The notes below the pieces were generated by a model that had not been told where the DNA came from, made no database searches, and worked only from the letters and a program-made list of their open reading frames with translations. A DNA stretch of 61,208 nucleotides from Bartonella sp. ML69XJBT (GTDB lineage Bacteria; Pseudomonadota; Alphaproteobacteria; Rhizobiales; Rhizobiaceae): assembly GCF_028618515.1 (NCBI RefSeq), contig NZ_JAQITB010000012.1, forward strand, positions 1-61,208. Direction: 5' to 3'. Of this stretch, positions 52,851 through 61,208 are shown one piece after another. Position numbers and translations under genes: made by a program. Numbering within the stretch: position 1 is the stretch's first letter; each line of letters begins with the position of its first letter.

Positions 52851-53780
52851 ATGGCAAAGAACATGGAAAAAAAATTTAGAGTTGCTGCACTTTATTGCTT
52901 TGCAGAATTAAAGCATTATCGTCAATTACAAAAACCTTTGCAGAATTTATGTCAAGCAAATGATATCAAAGGAACCCTGCTTTTGGCACAAGAGGGCATT
53001 AATGGAACTGTTGCGGGATCTCGTGCTGCAATTGAAACATTAGTGGATTTTATTACAGCTGAACCAGCGTTTCAAACGCCGGAAATTAAATATTCATGGG
53101 CATCAAAAATGCCATTTCATCGCATGAAAGTGCGCTTGAAGAAAGAGATTGTCACTATGGGGGTTGAAGGTGTTGATCCGTTAAAGGTGGTTGGGACTTA
53201 TGTCGATCCTCAAGATTGGAATGCTCTTATTAAAGATGAAGAGACAATTCTCATTGATACGCGTAATGATTATGAGTATGCGATTGGGAGTTTTCAAGGA
53301 GCAATTGATCCGCGTATTAAAACGTTTCGTGAATTTCCTGAATGGGTACGCAAGCATGAAGCTGATTTAAAAAAGAAAAAGAAAATTGCCATGTTTTGTA
53401 CAGGTGGGATTCGCTGTGAAAAATCAACTGCTTACGTGCGTGCACTTGGCTATGAACAGGTTTATCATTTAAAAGGCGGGATTCTGAAATATTTGGAAAC
53501 AATTCCAAAAGAAGAAAGTTTATGGTGGGGAGAGTGCTTTGTTTTTGATGAGCGTGTTTCTGTTAAACATGGTCTTGAAGAATGTGGACGTGAGCTTTGT
53601 CGTGCATGTCGTTCTCCTCTTAATGCTGAAAGTAAATTGTCACCTCATTATGAAGAAGGTGTTTCGTGTGATGCTTGTTATGATACGCGCAGTGAAGCTG
53701 ATAGGCAGCGTTTTCGCGAACGTCATAGGCAATTCCAATTAGCAAAATTGCGTGCAATTGATTCTCATCAAGAGTCTTAA
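52851..53780 (+). CDS. trhO: Rhodanese-domain tRNA uridine hydroxylase TrhO (UPF0176)
   Basis: Homologue of E. coli TrhO/YceA (309 aa from ATG 52851), which hydroxylates uridine 34 of some tRNAs. N-terminal acylphosphatase-like part [12 protein letters not shown]...[17 protein letters not shown]; central rhodanese domain with active Cys in [16 protein letters not shown]-terminal cysteine cluster [13 protein letters not shown] and CDACYD, probably a zinc site. The start is uncertain: a TTG at 52827 has a purine-rich stretch upstream, and ATG 52863 is also possible; family proteins begin near [11 protein letters not shown]. Single gene with its own terminator. Confidence 0.88.
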   Translation: MAKNMEKKFRVAALYCFAELKHYRQLQKPLQNLCQANDIKGTLLLAQEGINGTVAGSRAAIETLVDFITAEPAFQTPEIKYSWASKMPFHRMKVRLKKEIVTMGVEGVDPLKVVGTYVDPQDWNALIKDEETILIDTRNDYEYAIGSFQGAIDPRIKTFREFPEWVRKHEADLKKKKKIAMFCTGGIRCEKSTAYVRALGYEQVYHLKGGILKYLETIPKEESLWWGECFVFDERVSVKHGLEECGRELCRACRSPLNAESKLSPHYEEGVSCDACYDTRSEADRQRFRERHRQFQLAKLRAIDSHQES

Positions 53781-53840
53781 AGATATTGTCGTTTAAAGCT
53801 TAATTTTTTTACTTTTTTTGTTAAGAAAGAAAAGGGTTAG

Positions 53841-53870
53841 AAGACTGGGCGTTGTCCGGTCTTTTGTTTG
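53841..53870 (+). terminator. Terminator of trhO
   Basis: 8-bp stem AAGACTGG (53841-53848) / CCGGTCTT (53856-53863) with one T-G pair, 7-nt loop, then TTGTTTG. Confidence 0.75.
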
Positions 53871-54440
53871 CTGTGAAAGTTTCAGTTATTGGTTAAGTGT
53901 TGTTTATTTTTGCAATCAGCTTCCTTTCATTTCTTGTATTTGGTTGATTTCAAATGTTCCTCATTTTGAAACAATAAAGTGTTTCATTGCGAGTGTCATA
54001 GAGGTGAGAGTGTAAATAGGGGTGACTTGAACGTGTTCTCAGATACAATATGGGATGAAGGCGCTCTTTTACATGTAGGAGTTAAGTGTATGAGTGGGAA
54101 TGGTAAAGATATTATGATGGATTTATGATTTCATCAATATTAAAGACGATGATACTGTGGCATGTATTATTATAAGCATTCTTATGATGGAATGCTGAAT
54201 GTTTCGAGATAAGAGAGTTATCATTATGGATTGCGTAGCGGCAACTCTCCACAAAGGAATCCCAAGCAAACAGATTTTTGAATAAAAGTTGCAAATAAGT
54301 GACATAATGATGAGGCTTTTTATAAGGCTTACAAGTGATTAAAAAAATAGAGTGACTTATTTTTTGCCAGAATCTGTTGTTTTTTTACATCATATTTTCT
54401 TTAAAAATTAAAAAATGTTTAAATAAAAAAAAATTATTGA
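53871..54440. other. Gene-free region before the speF leader
   Basis: 570 bp with no ORF supported by an SD or known domain. Several short ORFs on both strands are chance. The speF-leader promoter should be near the right end, which is almost pure A/T (54400-54440); I cannot fix its boxes. Confidence 0.4.
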
Positions 54441-54462
54441 AATGAAGAGGAATTCATCTTAT

Positions 54463-54549
54463 ATGAAACCTTGCCCAAAGTCGCACGTGCCTGTGGGTGT
54501 CCGCTGGTTCTCAAATGGTGAGATTAACCGGTACGGTACCTGGAACTAA
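54463..54549 (+). CDS. 28-codon upstream ORF in the speF leader (candidate leader peptide)
   Basis: ATG at 54463 to TAA at 54549. It begins MKPCPKSHVPVGV and ends RWFSNGEINRYGTWN. AGAGGA lies about 12 nt upstream. The C-terminal Trp/Phe/Tyr/Asn-rich end resembles in style the arrest or sensing peptides TnaC and SpeFL, but has no direct similarity that I can see. It sits where a sensing leader peptide would be expected, before the structured leader and the ornithine decarboxylase gene. Existence as a translated peptide is inference. Confidence 0.55.
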   Translation: MKPCPKSHVPVGVRWFSNGEINRYGTWN

Positions 54550-54760
54550 CCGCTCCAGTCATTCTTACGGCCAACCGAAAGAGTGAGGACATCTTGAAGC
54601 AACGACGGTGCGGGCCTTTCTGGTGTCTTCCAGCTGTCCAAATGCTGGGATAACTATAGAGGCACACCTCATTGCCTTCAGTGCGGAAGTGGTTTTCTCA
54701 ACTCCAATCAAAAAGGCAGATAAAATAGGATAACGCAGTTTCTGCGCTGTTCTTTCATTG
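54470..54760 (+). ncRNA. speF-type RNA leader of ornithine decarboxylase
   Basis: A G+C-richer, structured stretch in otherwise A/T-rich DNA, directly upstream of an alphaproteobacterial ornithine decarboxylase. This is the position of the Rfam speF motif. Segments such as CCAACCGAAAGAGTGAGGAC and GATAACTATAGAGGCACACC look like conserved loop and stem parts. A short hairpin CGCAG/CTGCG (54734-54746) followed by a T-rich tail may attenuate transcription. I could not align it to the Rfam model. Confidence 0.72.
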
Positions 54761-54845
54761 TATGCGGTATGGTTTCTTTCTGATTGTGAAAGTAATCAGA
54801 GTAATCATATTAGCTGTATGTGTTTTGTCTTTTAGCTATTGGCGG

Positions 54846-54891
54846 CTCTATGCTGTCCAAGCATAGAGAAGGGATCTTATTCCCTTAGGAG
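54846..54891 (+). promoter_or_regulatory. Two hairpins abutting the odc Shine-Dalgarno
   Basis: Stem 1 CTCTATGCT / AGCATAGAG (54846-54868), perfect 9 bp. Stem 2 AAGGGA / TCCCTT (54869-54886), ending one base before the AGGAG Shine-Dalgarno (54887-54891). They may control ribosome access. Confidence 0.6.
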
Positions 54892-54900
54892 AATTGATAG

Positions 54901-56034
54901 ATGGCGACGCAACGTATTCGCGATTTTCTTGCAACACATCGTTCTGAAGGTCCATGCTTAATTGTTGACCTAGATGTTGTCCGTGAAAATTATTTAAATT
55001 TTGAAAAAGCTCTTCCGCAGTCTCGTATTTTCTACGCGATAAAGGCAAATCCAGCACCTGAGATTTTGCGTTTGCTTACTTGCTTAGGCTCATCTTTTGA
55101 TGCGGCTTCTGTTGCAGAAATTGAAATGGCTTTAAAAGCGGGGGCAACGTGTGATCGTATCTCTTTTGGAAATACGATTAAAAAAGAGCGCGATATTGCC
55201 CATGCATATGCTCTTGGCATTTCCCTTTACGCCGTTGATTGTATTGAAGAAGTGGAAAAGATTGCGCGTGCTGCTCCAGGAGTTCGCGTGTTTTGTCGGG
55301 TTCTTACAGATGGAAAAGGCGCTGAGTGGCCCTTGTCACGTAAGTTTGGTTGTGTTCCTGCTATGGCGGTTGATGTATTACGTCGAGCACATCAATTGGG
55401 TTTGCAAGCGTATGGTGTTTCTTTTCATGTAGGGTCTCAGCAAACTGATCTTAGGGCGTGGGATCGTGCTTTATCGGATGCGGCTACAGTTTTTAAGCGT
55501 TTGGAGCAAGAAGGAATTTCCTTGAAATTGGTTAATATGGGCGGTGGTTTTCCAACGCGTTATTTGAAAGATGTTCCTAGCGAACAAGCTTATGGTACAG
55601 CTGTTTTTGATTCGTTAAAAAAATATTTTGGTAATCGTATTCCTGAAACGATCATTGAACCAGGACGTGGGATGGTTGGTAATGCGGGTGTTATTCGCAC
55701 AGAAGTTGTTCTGATATCCAAAAAAGCAGACAATGATAATATCCGATGGGTTTATCTTGATGTGGGAAAATTTAATGGTCTTACTGAGACTATGGATGAA
55801 GCAATTCGCTATCCTATTGAAACACCTCATGATGATAAGGTAATGGAGCCTTGCATCTTAGCGGGTCCAACATGCGATTCGGCAGATGTTCTTTATGAAA
55901 AAAAACCTTATCCACTCCCTTTATCTCTGACAGTGGGCGATGAGTTGTTGATTCATGGAACGGGTGCTTATACGGCAACTTATGCATCGGTTGCTTTTAA
56001 TGGTTTTGAGCCTTTGCGATCCTATGTGATTTAA
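54901..56034 (+). CDS. odc: Ornithine decarboxylase (PLP fold III)
   Basis: Converts ornithine to putrescine, the entry to polyamines (377 aa, alphaproteobacterial/eukaryote-like fold III, not the large fold I E. coli enzyme). PLP Lys48 in FYAIKANPAPEI; specificity loop VSFHVGSQ; GGGFPTRY; PLP phosphate site EPGRGMVGNAG; catalytic Cys325 in GPTCDSADVLYEK; YTATYASVAFNGF at the end. SD AGGAG. The leader carries a speF-type RNA, a small ORF and two hairpins. A close relative would be lysine/ornithine decarboxylase; the leader favours ornithine. Confidence 0.92.
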   Translation: MATQRIRDFLATHRSEGPCLIVDLDVVRENYLNFEKALPQSRIFYAIKANPAPEILRLLTCLGSSFDAASVAEIEMALKAGATCDRISFGNTIKKERDIAHAYALGISLYAVDCIEEVEKIARAAPGVRVFCRVLTDGKGAEWPLSRKFGCVPAMAVDVLRRAHQLGLQAYGVSFHVGSQQTDLRAWDRALSDAATVFKRLEQEGISLKLVNMGGGFPTRYLKDVPSEQAYGTAVFDSLKKYFGNRIPETIIEPGRGMVGNAGVIRTEVVLISKKADNDNIRWVYLDVGKFNGLTETMDEAIRYPIETPHDDKVMEPCILAGPTCDSADVLYEKKPYPLPLSLTVGDELLIHGTGAYTATYASVAFNGFEPLRSYVI

Positions 56035-56084
56035 GTCTTTCTTTATTGATGACAAGATGTATAGTGGGAAGGCATGTGACAAAT

Positions 56085-56669
56085 ATGGATATGATACATT
56101 TTCAAACAAAAGATGGTGCGCTTTTTAGCCTTGCATGTGAGCAAGAAGCTGATGCGCCGTATCGGGAACAGTTACTTGATTTAGCTTTGGGAAAGGGGCG
56201 TAAGCGTAAGTCGTCAGAGGTTTTACGTCGTGGCCGGTTAGCTGCGTGTGGGCTTTCCTTTGTCGTTAAAAATGCACTTGGAGAGCTTGTCGGTAGTGTA
56301 CGTCTTTGGCATGTCCGGTTTAACAAAGAGCAAAATGCTATACAATATGCTTTGCTTTTAGGACCTTTGGCTGTTTCAGCAGAATATTCCGGTATGGGGA
56401 TAGGATCTGTTCTTATGCAACATGCAATTAAAACAGCAAGAGAACTCGGTCATGGTGCCATTTTATTAGTGGGTGATGGTGCATTTTATCAGCGTTTTGG
56501 TTTTTCAAACAGGCTCACGAAAAATTTGGCAATGCCTGGTCCTTATGAAAAACACCGTTTTCAAGCGTTGGAATTAATACCAGACTACCTTTCCGCATGT
56601 CATGGCACTCTGATTCCTAGTGGAGAACGAGAATTTTTGAATCGTTTGCAGCGTCATAAAGTGGCTTAA
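56085..56669 (+). CDS. GNAT N-acetyltransferase
   Basis: Acetyl-CoA-dependent acetyltransferase (194 aa from ATG 56085, MDMIHFQTKDGALF). Core motifs: LVGSVRLWHVRF, LLLGPLAVSAEYSGMGIGSVLMQHAI (acetyl-CoA loop) and ILLVGDGAFYQRFGF, which place it in the COG3153 (YhbS-like) group. GGAAGG is 12 nt upstream of this ATG; the Met codons at 56046-56049 lack an SD. It follows odc by about 50 bp and is probably cotranscribed, so a polyamine substrate is tempting, but only inferred. Confidence 0.85.
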   Translation: MDMIHFQTKDGALFSLACEQEADAPYREQLLDLALGKGRKRKSSEVLRRGRLAACGLSFVVKNALGELVGSVRLWHVRFNKEQNAIQYALLLGPLAVSAEYSGMGIGSVLMQHAIKTARELGHGAILLVGDGAFYQRFGFSNRLTKNLAMPGPYEKHRFQALELIPDYLSACHGTLIPSGEREFLNRLQRHKVA

Positions 56670-57770
56670 AAGACTAATTTATTTTCTAACCATAGTATCA
56701 TGGAGGAACTCTCCATTTTTATGCATGGTGTTTTTTGTCTTGAAATACAAATTTTAGGATAGCTTTATTGCCTAGCATGCTTTTGCTTGCATGTGTATTT
56801 TGCTCTGTTTGATCATTTCTGGTCATTTATTGAGGGGGCTTGGTGTTTATATTGTTTTTAAGGGGCGTTTGATGAAAACGTTGATGTTATTTTATTGCTC
56901 TCTTTATAGAATTTTTTCATTACTTTATGTCACCAAAGTTTTTCATTGGAGGTAAATAGAGGGTGAAGAACAGCAGAAATGGTTTTAAAATCTCGTTTTG
57001 AGAGAGTCCTATGTTTCAAAAATTGTAGTACTCAAGAGACCAGTATCTTTTGAGATTAGAGATGCCATTATAACTGAAATAGTCAGTTTGATTGTTAGGG
57101 GTTGTGAATTCAAAATGATGATTTCTCAAGAGGAAGAAGTTACATTTCAGAAAGTCCTTTGCTAAGGTAGATTCTACTATACTACGCCGTGCAAATATGT
57201 GCTCTTCATGGCTTGAATCAAGTCTATGGATATGTGTTTTGATAATGATATAATAATATTGCCTATTGTGCTTAACAGTTTTTCCTATCATTGTGTTTAA
57301 AGAGAAAAAGTTTGAGAGTTTTTGTACGACTTAAGTTTATAGTGAAAAATCCATAAAATAACGAGAGAGGTTTTTGATAGTGCAATTATAATGAAATGTA
57401 AGCTTTCGTTAGACCTGGATAAAACAATCAATTTACGTATTCAAGAACAGTGTTTTGTTAAAGGCAAGAAGAGTATTACAATGTTCTCTATCATAAAGAG
57501 GAAAATACTCTTTCAATGTTTTTTTGTGTCATAGAATCGGGAAGAAAAAATCATCATAAAGATGTTTTTTATCTCAAACTGTACAACTCTTTCCAAAAGG
57601 TCATTCTTAAAAGTGCGCACATATTCTCGCATTTAATAAGAGTTTGATGAGGAATAAGCATTCAGTATCTAATACTATATCATCTCTTTAGAGGAGATAA
57701 CGTTATAGGAAAGTGAGAGAAGCAATTGATGAGGGGTACAAAAACACTCCATAATTTTCATGGATAAAAC
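56670..57770. other. Long gene-free region
   Basis: 1.1 kb. A minus-strand ORF at 57016-57291 (91 codons) has no SD and no known domain; it may be a fragment of a lost gene. No repeat, RNA gene or clear terminator was found in the rest. Confidence 0.45.
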
Positions 57771-59342
57771 TCAGTGACCTGAGGGGGTATCGGTGAGTGG
57801 TGGTGTTTTTTTGAGAAAAAACGTCATGAATGTTAAGACGATAAAGATGATAGCCATGATCAAGAAAATGTCGCTAAAAGCCATAACCGTTGCTTGTATG
57901 CGCGCCATATTAAAAAGTTGAAAGAGGGCAAGTGTATGGGAATCAAAAGTTGCCGTTTTGAAGTACGCAGTGAGGCTTGAAAGTATTTCCGTTGCCTGTC
58001 TATTTCCTTGTTGGAGAGTTTCGGCTATGCGTTCATAGTGGAGGTCTGTGCGTTTTGTCATAAGAGTGCTGATAATAGCAAGCCCTACGGCACCGCCAAG
58101 ATTACGTGTGAGATTAAAAAGTCCAGAGGCATTTTGCATACGTTCTGGTGGGAGTGTTCCAAGGGCAATATTGTTCACAGGGACCATACATAACATAATG
58201 GAAGCACCACGGAGAACTTGAGGCCAAAACAGCTCCCAAAAATCCCAGTTGTCTGTGATGGAGCTTGCCAACCAAGTTCCTAAGGCAAAGCCAAAAAGTC
58301 CTATTGCCATCATCAAACGTTCATCAATGTGTGCTGAAAGGAATCCAGCAACAGGCGCGGTTAATAACATGACAAATCCTGAAAGGAATAATGTTTCTCC
58401 GATCATAAGCGCATCGTAATGGCGAATTTGGCTCAAATAGACGGGATAAAGATATGTGAGTCCATAAAGACCTATGCCAAGCATAAAAGAAAAAATGGCT
58501 GCGGTTGAAAAATTAAAATTGGCAAAAGCCGTAAGATCAACGATCGGTTCTTTCGCAGTCAAAGCACGCCAGAAGAAGAAAACTGCAGACAAGATCATGA
58601 TAATGAATAAGTTTAGAATCAGTTTATCGCTAAACCAATCATGGCGAGCGCCTTCTTCTAGAATATATTCTAATGCTCCGAGAAAAACAGCCATCGATAT
58701 GAGGCCTAACCAGTCAAATTTAGCCATTAAAGAGGGGGTTGCTTTATCAAAATCAATCAATTTCCAAGCAAGAATTGAGATAATAATGCCGCAGGGTACA
58801 TTGATGAGAAAAAGCCAGTGCCATGAGGAGATATGACAGAGATAGCCTCCTACTGTTGGACCAATGGTTGGCGCTAGTGTTGCTACTAGTCCAACAATAG
58901 GTGTGACAATTGGGCGCTTGGAAGGAGGAAAAAGGATATAAGATGCAACAAAAACGCTAGGAATAATCCCTCCACCAATAAAACCTTGGAGTGCACGGTA
59001 GACAATCATCTCTTCAATAGATGTTGCTGTTGCACAAAGAATAGAGGTAATCGTAAATCCAACAGCCGATATGGTAAAGAAAACGCGTGTTGAAAGCAAT
59101 CTTCCTAAGAATCCAGAAAGGGGCAACATGATGACTTCAGCAATGAGATAGGAGGTTTGAACCCATGAAATTTCTTCAGAACTTGCTGCAAGGCCTGCTT
59201 GAATTTCAGCTAAAGAGGAGGAAACGATTTGAATATCCAAGATAGCCATAAACATACCAAAGGCCATAGCAATAAAAACCACGATTGTGCGGATTTCGAT
59301 GCGCTCTTGAGAATGTTTTGCCTCTGATAGGGGAGATGTCAT
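57771..59342 (-). CDS. emrB: EmrB/QacA-type MFS multidrug transporter (DHA2)
   Basis: Inner-membrane proton-driven efflux pump of 523 aa with about 14 hydrophobic segments. Typical DHA2 motifs: MFMAILDIQIVSSSLAEIQ (start of TM1 and following), WVQTSYLIAEVIMLPLSGFL, the motif-C antiporter segment GPTVGGYL, and WHWLFLINVPCG. It lies 18 bp after the emrA-type gene, forming a two-gene operon. With EmrA and an outer-membrane channel it would export hydrophobic toxic compounds. Substrates unknown. Confidence 0.92.
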   Translation of the reverse strand: MTSPLSEAKHSQERIEIRTIVVFIAMAFGMFMAILDIQIVSSSLAEIQAGLAASSEEISWVQTSYLIAEVIMLPLSGFLGRLLSTRVFFTISAVGFTITSILCATATSIEEMIVYRALQGFIGGGIIPSVFVASYILFPPSKRPIVTPIVGLVATLAPTIGPTVGGYLCHISSWHWLFLINVPCGIIISILAWKLIDFDKATPSLMAKFDWLGLISMAVFLGALEYILEEGARHDWFSDKLILNLFIIMILSAVFFFWRALTAKEPIVDLTAFANFNFSTAAIFSFMLGIGLYGLTYLYPVYLSQIRHYDALMIGETLFLSGFVMLLTAPVAGFLSAHIDERLMMAIGLFGFALGTWLASSITDNWDFWELFWPQVLRGASIMLCMVPVNNIALGTLPPERMQNASGLFNLTRNLGGAVGLAIISTLMTKRTDLHYERIAETLQQGNRQATEILSSLTAYFKTATFDSHTLALFQLFNMARIQATVMAFSDIFLIMAIIFIVLTFMTFFLKKTPPLTDTPSGH

Positions 59343-59360
59343 AGTCAGATCATTTGCTTT

Positions 59361-60452
59361 TTATAAGAGATTTTTATCTTGTGGCTTTGTACGTGTATCA
59401 ATTTCTACAGAGACACTCATTCCTGCTCTAATATGTCCGGTTTTTAAAACTTCTTCTGGAATAGAGATCCGTACAGGAATACGTTGAACGATTTTGGTGA
59501 AGTTGCCTGTGGCATTTTGTGGAGGGAGAAGGGAAAAAACGGCTCCTGTTGCCGGTGCAATAGAGAGAACAGTTCCTGTAAAAGCATCTTTTTTGAAAGC
59601 ATCAACAGTAATATAAGCCGTTTGTCCAACATGAATATTTTGCAACTGTGTTTCTTTATAGTTTGCATCAATATAAAGCTGTTGGGTGGGGACTAATGCT
59701 GCAAGACGTTGGCCATTTGCAACAAAATCGCCCGTTTTCGCGGTTAAATTGCCAATAATCCCATCAAATGGAGCCCGTATAATGGTTGAATCAAGATCAC
59801 GTTGTGCTTTTTCACGCGTGAGTTCTAAGCTCTTTGTTTGGCTTTCTGTTTCATTTCGTTGTGCTTCTAGCACTTGAATATTTGCACGTGCTGCAGCTAT
59901 TTGCGCATCTGCTCGATTAACATTCGCAATGGCTTGTTCATAAGCTGATTTGGCATCATCAACATCTGCTTGAGGAGCATAACGACTGGCTTTAAGCTCT
60001 GTAATGCGTTTTAAGGTGAGTTGCGCATTGGTTGCTATAGCGGAAGCGGCGGCTTTTTGCGCTTGTGCATCATCAAGCGCACTGTGAGCAGCTGTAATTT
60101 GTGCATCAATACGCAGAAGCGTTTTTTGTTGCGTATTAAGGCGTGCTTCTGTTTGTTCTAAGGCGATTTTATAATCACCATTGTCTAAGCGGAATAAGAT
60201 ATCATCTTTTTTTACAGTTTGGTTGGCTTTAATAGCGATTTTTTCTATATATCCATTTAATTTAGGTGCGATAGCTGCTATGTCTCCTTGTACATAAGCA
60301 TCATCAGTGGTGAGCATGTAACGCCATTGTGTTATCCATCTATAGCTAAACCACAGCACACAAAGAGCAAGGACGATAAGAAGAATACGGATTATTTTCT
60401 TCTTTGTCTTTTTGAAATATCTGTTTGAAGCAATCGTCTCAGATATGGACAT
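59361..60452 (-). CDS. emrA: EmrA-type membrane fusion protein (HlyD family)
   Basis: Periplasmic adaptor for the EmrB pump (363 aa from ATG 60452). N-terminal membrane anchor ILLIVLALCVLWFSYRWI; lipoyl half-motif AAIAPKLNGYIEKIAIKANQTVKKDD; a long Ala/Gln-rich coiled coil (about residues 85-200); second half-motif TIIRAPFDGIIGNLTAKTGDFV; beta barrel domain to the end. The upstream Met at 60509 would include the promoter and operator and is rejected. First gene of the operon with emrB. Confidence 0.9.
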   Translation of the reverse strand: MSISETIASNRYFKKTKKKIIRILLIVLALCVLWFSYRWITQWRYMLTTDDAYVQGDIAAIAPKLNGYIEKIAIKANQTVKKDDILFRLDNGDYKIALEQTEARLNTQQKTLLRIDAQITAAHSALDDAQAQKAAASAIATNAQLTLKRITELKASRYAPQADVDDAKSAYEQAIANVNRADAQIAAARANIQVLEAQRNETESQTKSLELTREKAQRDLDSTIIRAPFDGIIGNLTAKTGDFVANGQRLAALVPTQQLYIDANYKETQLQNIHVGQTAYITVDAFKKDAFTGTVLSIAPATGAVFSLLPPQNATGNFTKIVQRIPVRISIPEEVLKTGHIRAGMSVSVEIDTRTKPQDKNLL

Positions 60453-60474
60453 AAATTCTACACTTTCAATTTTA

Positions 60475-60509
60475 TGTTTCAATAAGTGAAACAAGCACAT
60501 CACTGTCAA
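60475..60509 (-). promoter_or_regulatory. Promoter and palindromic operator of emrAB
   Basis: On the minus strand a perfect -35 TTGACA (60509-60504) with -10 candidates (CTTATT or TTATTG) 17-18 nt on. The perfect 7-5-7 palindrome TGTTTCAATAAGTGAAACA (60475-60493) covers the -10, an ideal position for a repressor. The regulator gene is not next to it. Confidence 0.7.
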
Positions 60510-60608
60510 GGGGAGTGATTTATCTGCAAGGATAATAAAAGCTTTTCAAGCAATGAGACAGTTTTAAAAGCATAATGCTAAATATAGAAAGTTGCAAGTA
60601 TCGAGATA

Positions 60609-61001
60609 TTATTCTATCGCGCATTTTTTACAAATGCCTCGTATTTCTAAAGTACTCTTCCGTGCTTGGAAATCAACCGCTTGAACCATTTGTCTCAAGT
60701 TAGAGACAATCGTTTTGTTTTGTATTTCATTCACCTTGCCACAGTTTTCGCAAATGATGAAGGTTGTAAGTTCGTGTTGACAATTTTCAGGATGTAAACA
60801 GGCTACAAAAGCATTTACACTTTCAAGACGATGAATACATTTTAATTGTACAAGTTTTTCTAATGCACGGTAAACTTGAAGTGGTGCGCGAAATCCTTCA
60901 TCGCGTAAATGATCAAGAATCGCATAAGCACTTAAAGGTCCTTTTGCATTCTTTAAAGTGTTTAAAACCAATGTTTGGTTACGCGTAAGCTTAGATGACA
61001 T
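60609..61001 (-). CDS. zur: Fur-family regulator, probably Zur
   Basis: Metal-sensing repressor of 130 aa. I start at ATG 61001 (MSSKLTRNQTLVLNTL), with GGAAGG upstream; the ORF to 61073 adds 24 residues without family similarity. The winged helix includes LSAYAILDHLRDEGFRAPLQVYRALEKL. The metal part has CLHPENCQHELTTF and two CxxC motifs, CENC and CKKC, which bind the structural zinc. Short length, the ICENCGKVNE block and CxxC pairs fit Zur better than Fur or Irr. It may regulate the COG0523 GTPase gene 30 kb away (inference). The last 200 bp of the window hold only A/T-rich upstream DNA. Confidence 0.75.
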   Translation of the reverse strand: MSSKLTRNQTLVLNTLKNAKGPLSAYAILDHLRDEGFRAPLQVYRALEKLVQLKCIHRLESVNAFVACLHPENCQHELTTFIICENCGKVNEIQNKTIVSNLRQMVQAVDFQARKSTLEIRGICKKCAIE

Positions 61002-61208
61002 TAACACCTTCCTATTGCTTTGATGAAAAGCATAGAGCCTGTGCGGACTTTGTGCAATGGTATATCTTAGCAATGTGCCTTCTGTTTGAGTTTGTTTTTT
61101 GTAGGTAGTTTTGAGTGTGTAGTCATTTTATGTTAGTATTGTAATTAGTATTATAAAAATCATTATTTTGGTATTTTTTTTAAAAAATGATATTGACTCT
61201 TTAGTTGA

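Overview
The window reads as a chromosome segment of a Bartonella species (Alphaproteobacteria, Rhizobiales). The evidence is an A+T-rich base composition, Rhizobiales-type housekeeping genes, a family of large autotransporters of the Iba/Cfa kind known from Bartonella, and a structured RNA in tandem with a small Xre-type regulator that matches the Bartonella Brt RNA/Trp arrangement. The species cannot be named from sequence alone. All family assignments come from reading the sequence; no database search was run.

Layout. 1-4000: tRNA-Gln, then a minus-strand ferric-siderophore ABC importer (binding protein, two permeases, ATPase). 4200-27600: five tandem plus-strand autotransporter genes (about 1967, 1051, 905, 859 and 1593 aa) with related signal peptides, beta-helical passengers and C-terminal barrels. 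A decayed sixth copy lies at the end, and an integrase remnant sits between copies 2 and 3. 27600-30400: minus-strand cluster of creatininase-like protein, COG0523 GTPase and WD40 protein. 31580-33560: an SAF-domain dehydrogenase and a MaoC-type hydratase. 33560-37105: the metNIQ methionine importer, with a degraded second metI copy split by another integrase remnant. 37620-42170: SH3 protein, asd, a third integrase remnant, the Brt-like RNA with its HTH gene, a Trm112-like protein and a LON-domain protein. 42540-47220: tandem glycine riboswitch and gcvT-gcvH-gcvP. 47465-53780: alr, a long eroded stretch, fpr with a decayed tandem copy, eda and trhO. 54460-56670: speF-type leader with a 28-codon upstream ORF, ornithine decarboxylase and a GNAT acetyltransferase. 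57771-61001: an EmrAB-type efflux pair with a clear operator, and a Fur/Zur-family regulator.

How it fits together. Much of the window concerns living on host nutrients (iron, methionine, zinc, glycine catabolism, polyamines) and changing the cell surface. The autotransporter array shows several ways of generating variation: a gene with two passenger modules, near-identical barrel segments in non-adjacent genes, an in-frame repeat stalk, and a nine-G tract just upstream of the fifth gene. Around the core genes are traces of genome decay: three relics of the same integrase, tandem duplications of metI and fpr with one dying copy each, and long gene-free stretches.

Best leads. (1) The small ORF inside the speF leader, a candidate sensing peptide. 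(2) The Brt-like RNA, whose predicted promoter and 3' hairpin frame an RNA of about 200 nt and move the HTH start to a GTG. (3) The double-passenger autotransporter. (4) The G-rich leader shared by the autotransporter genes.
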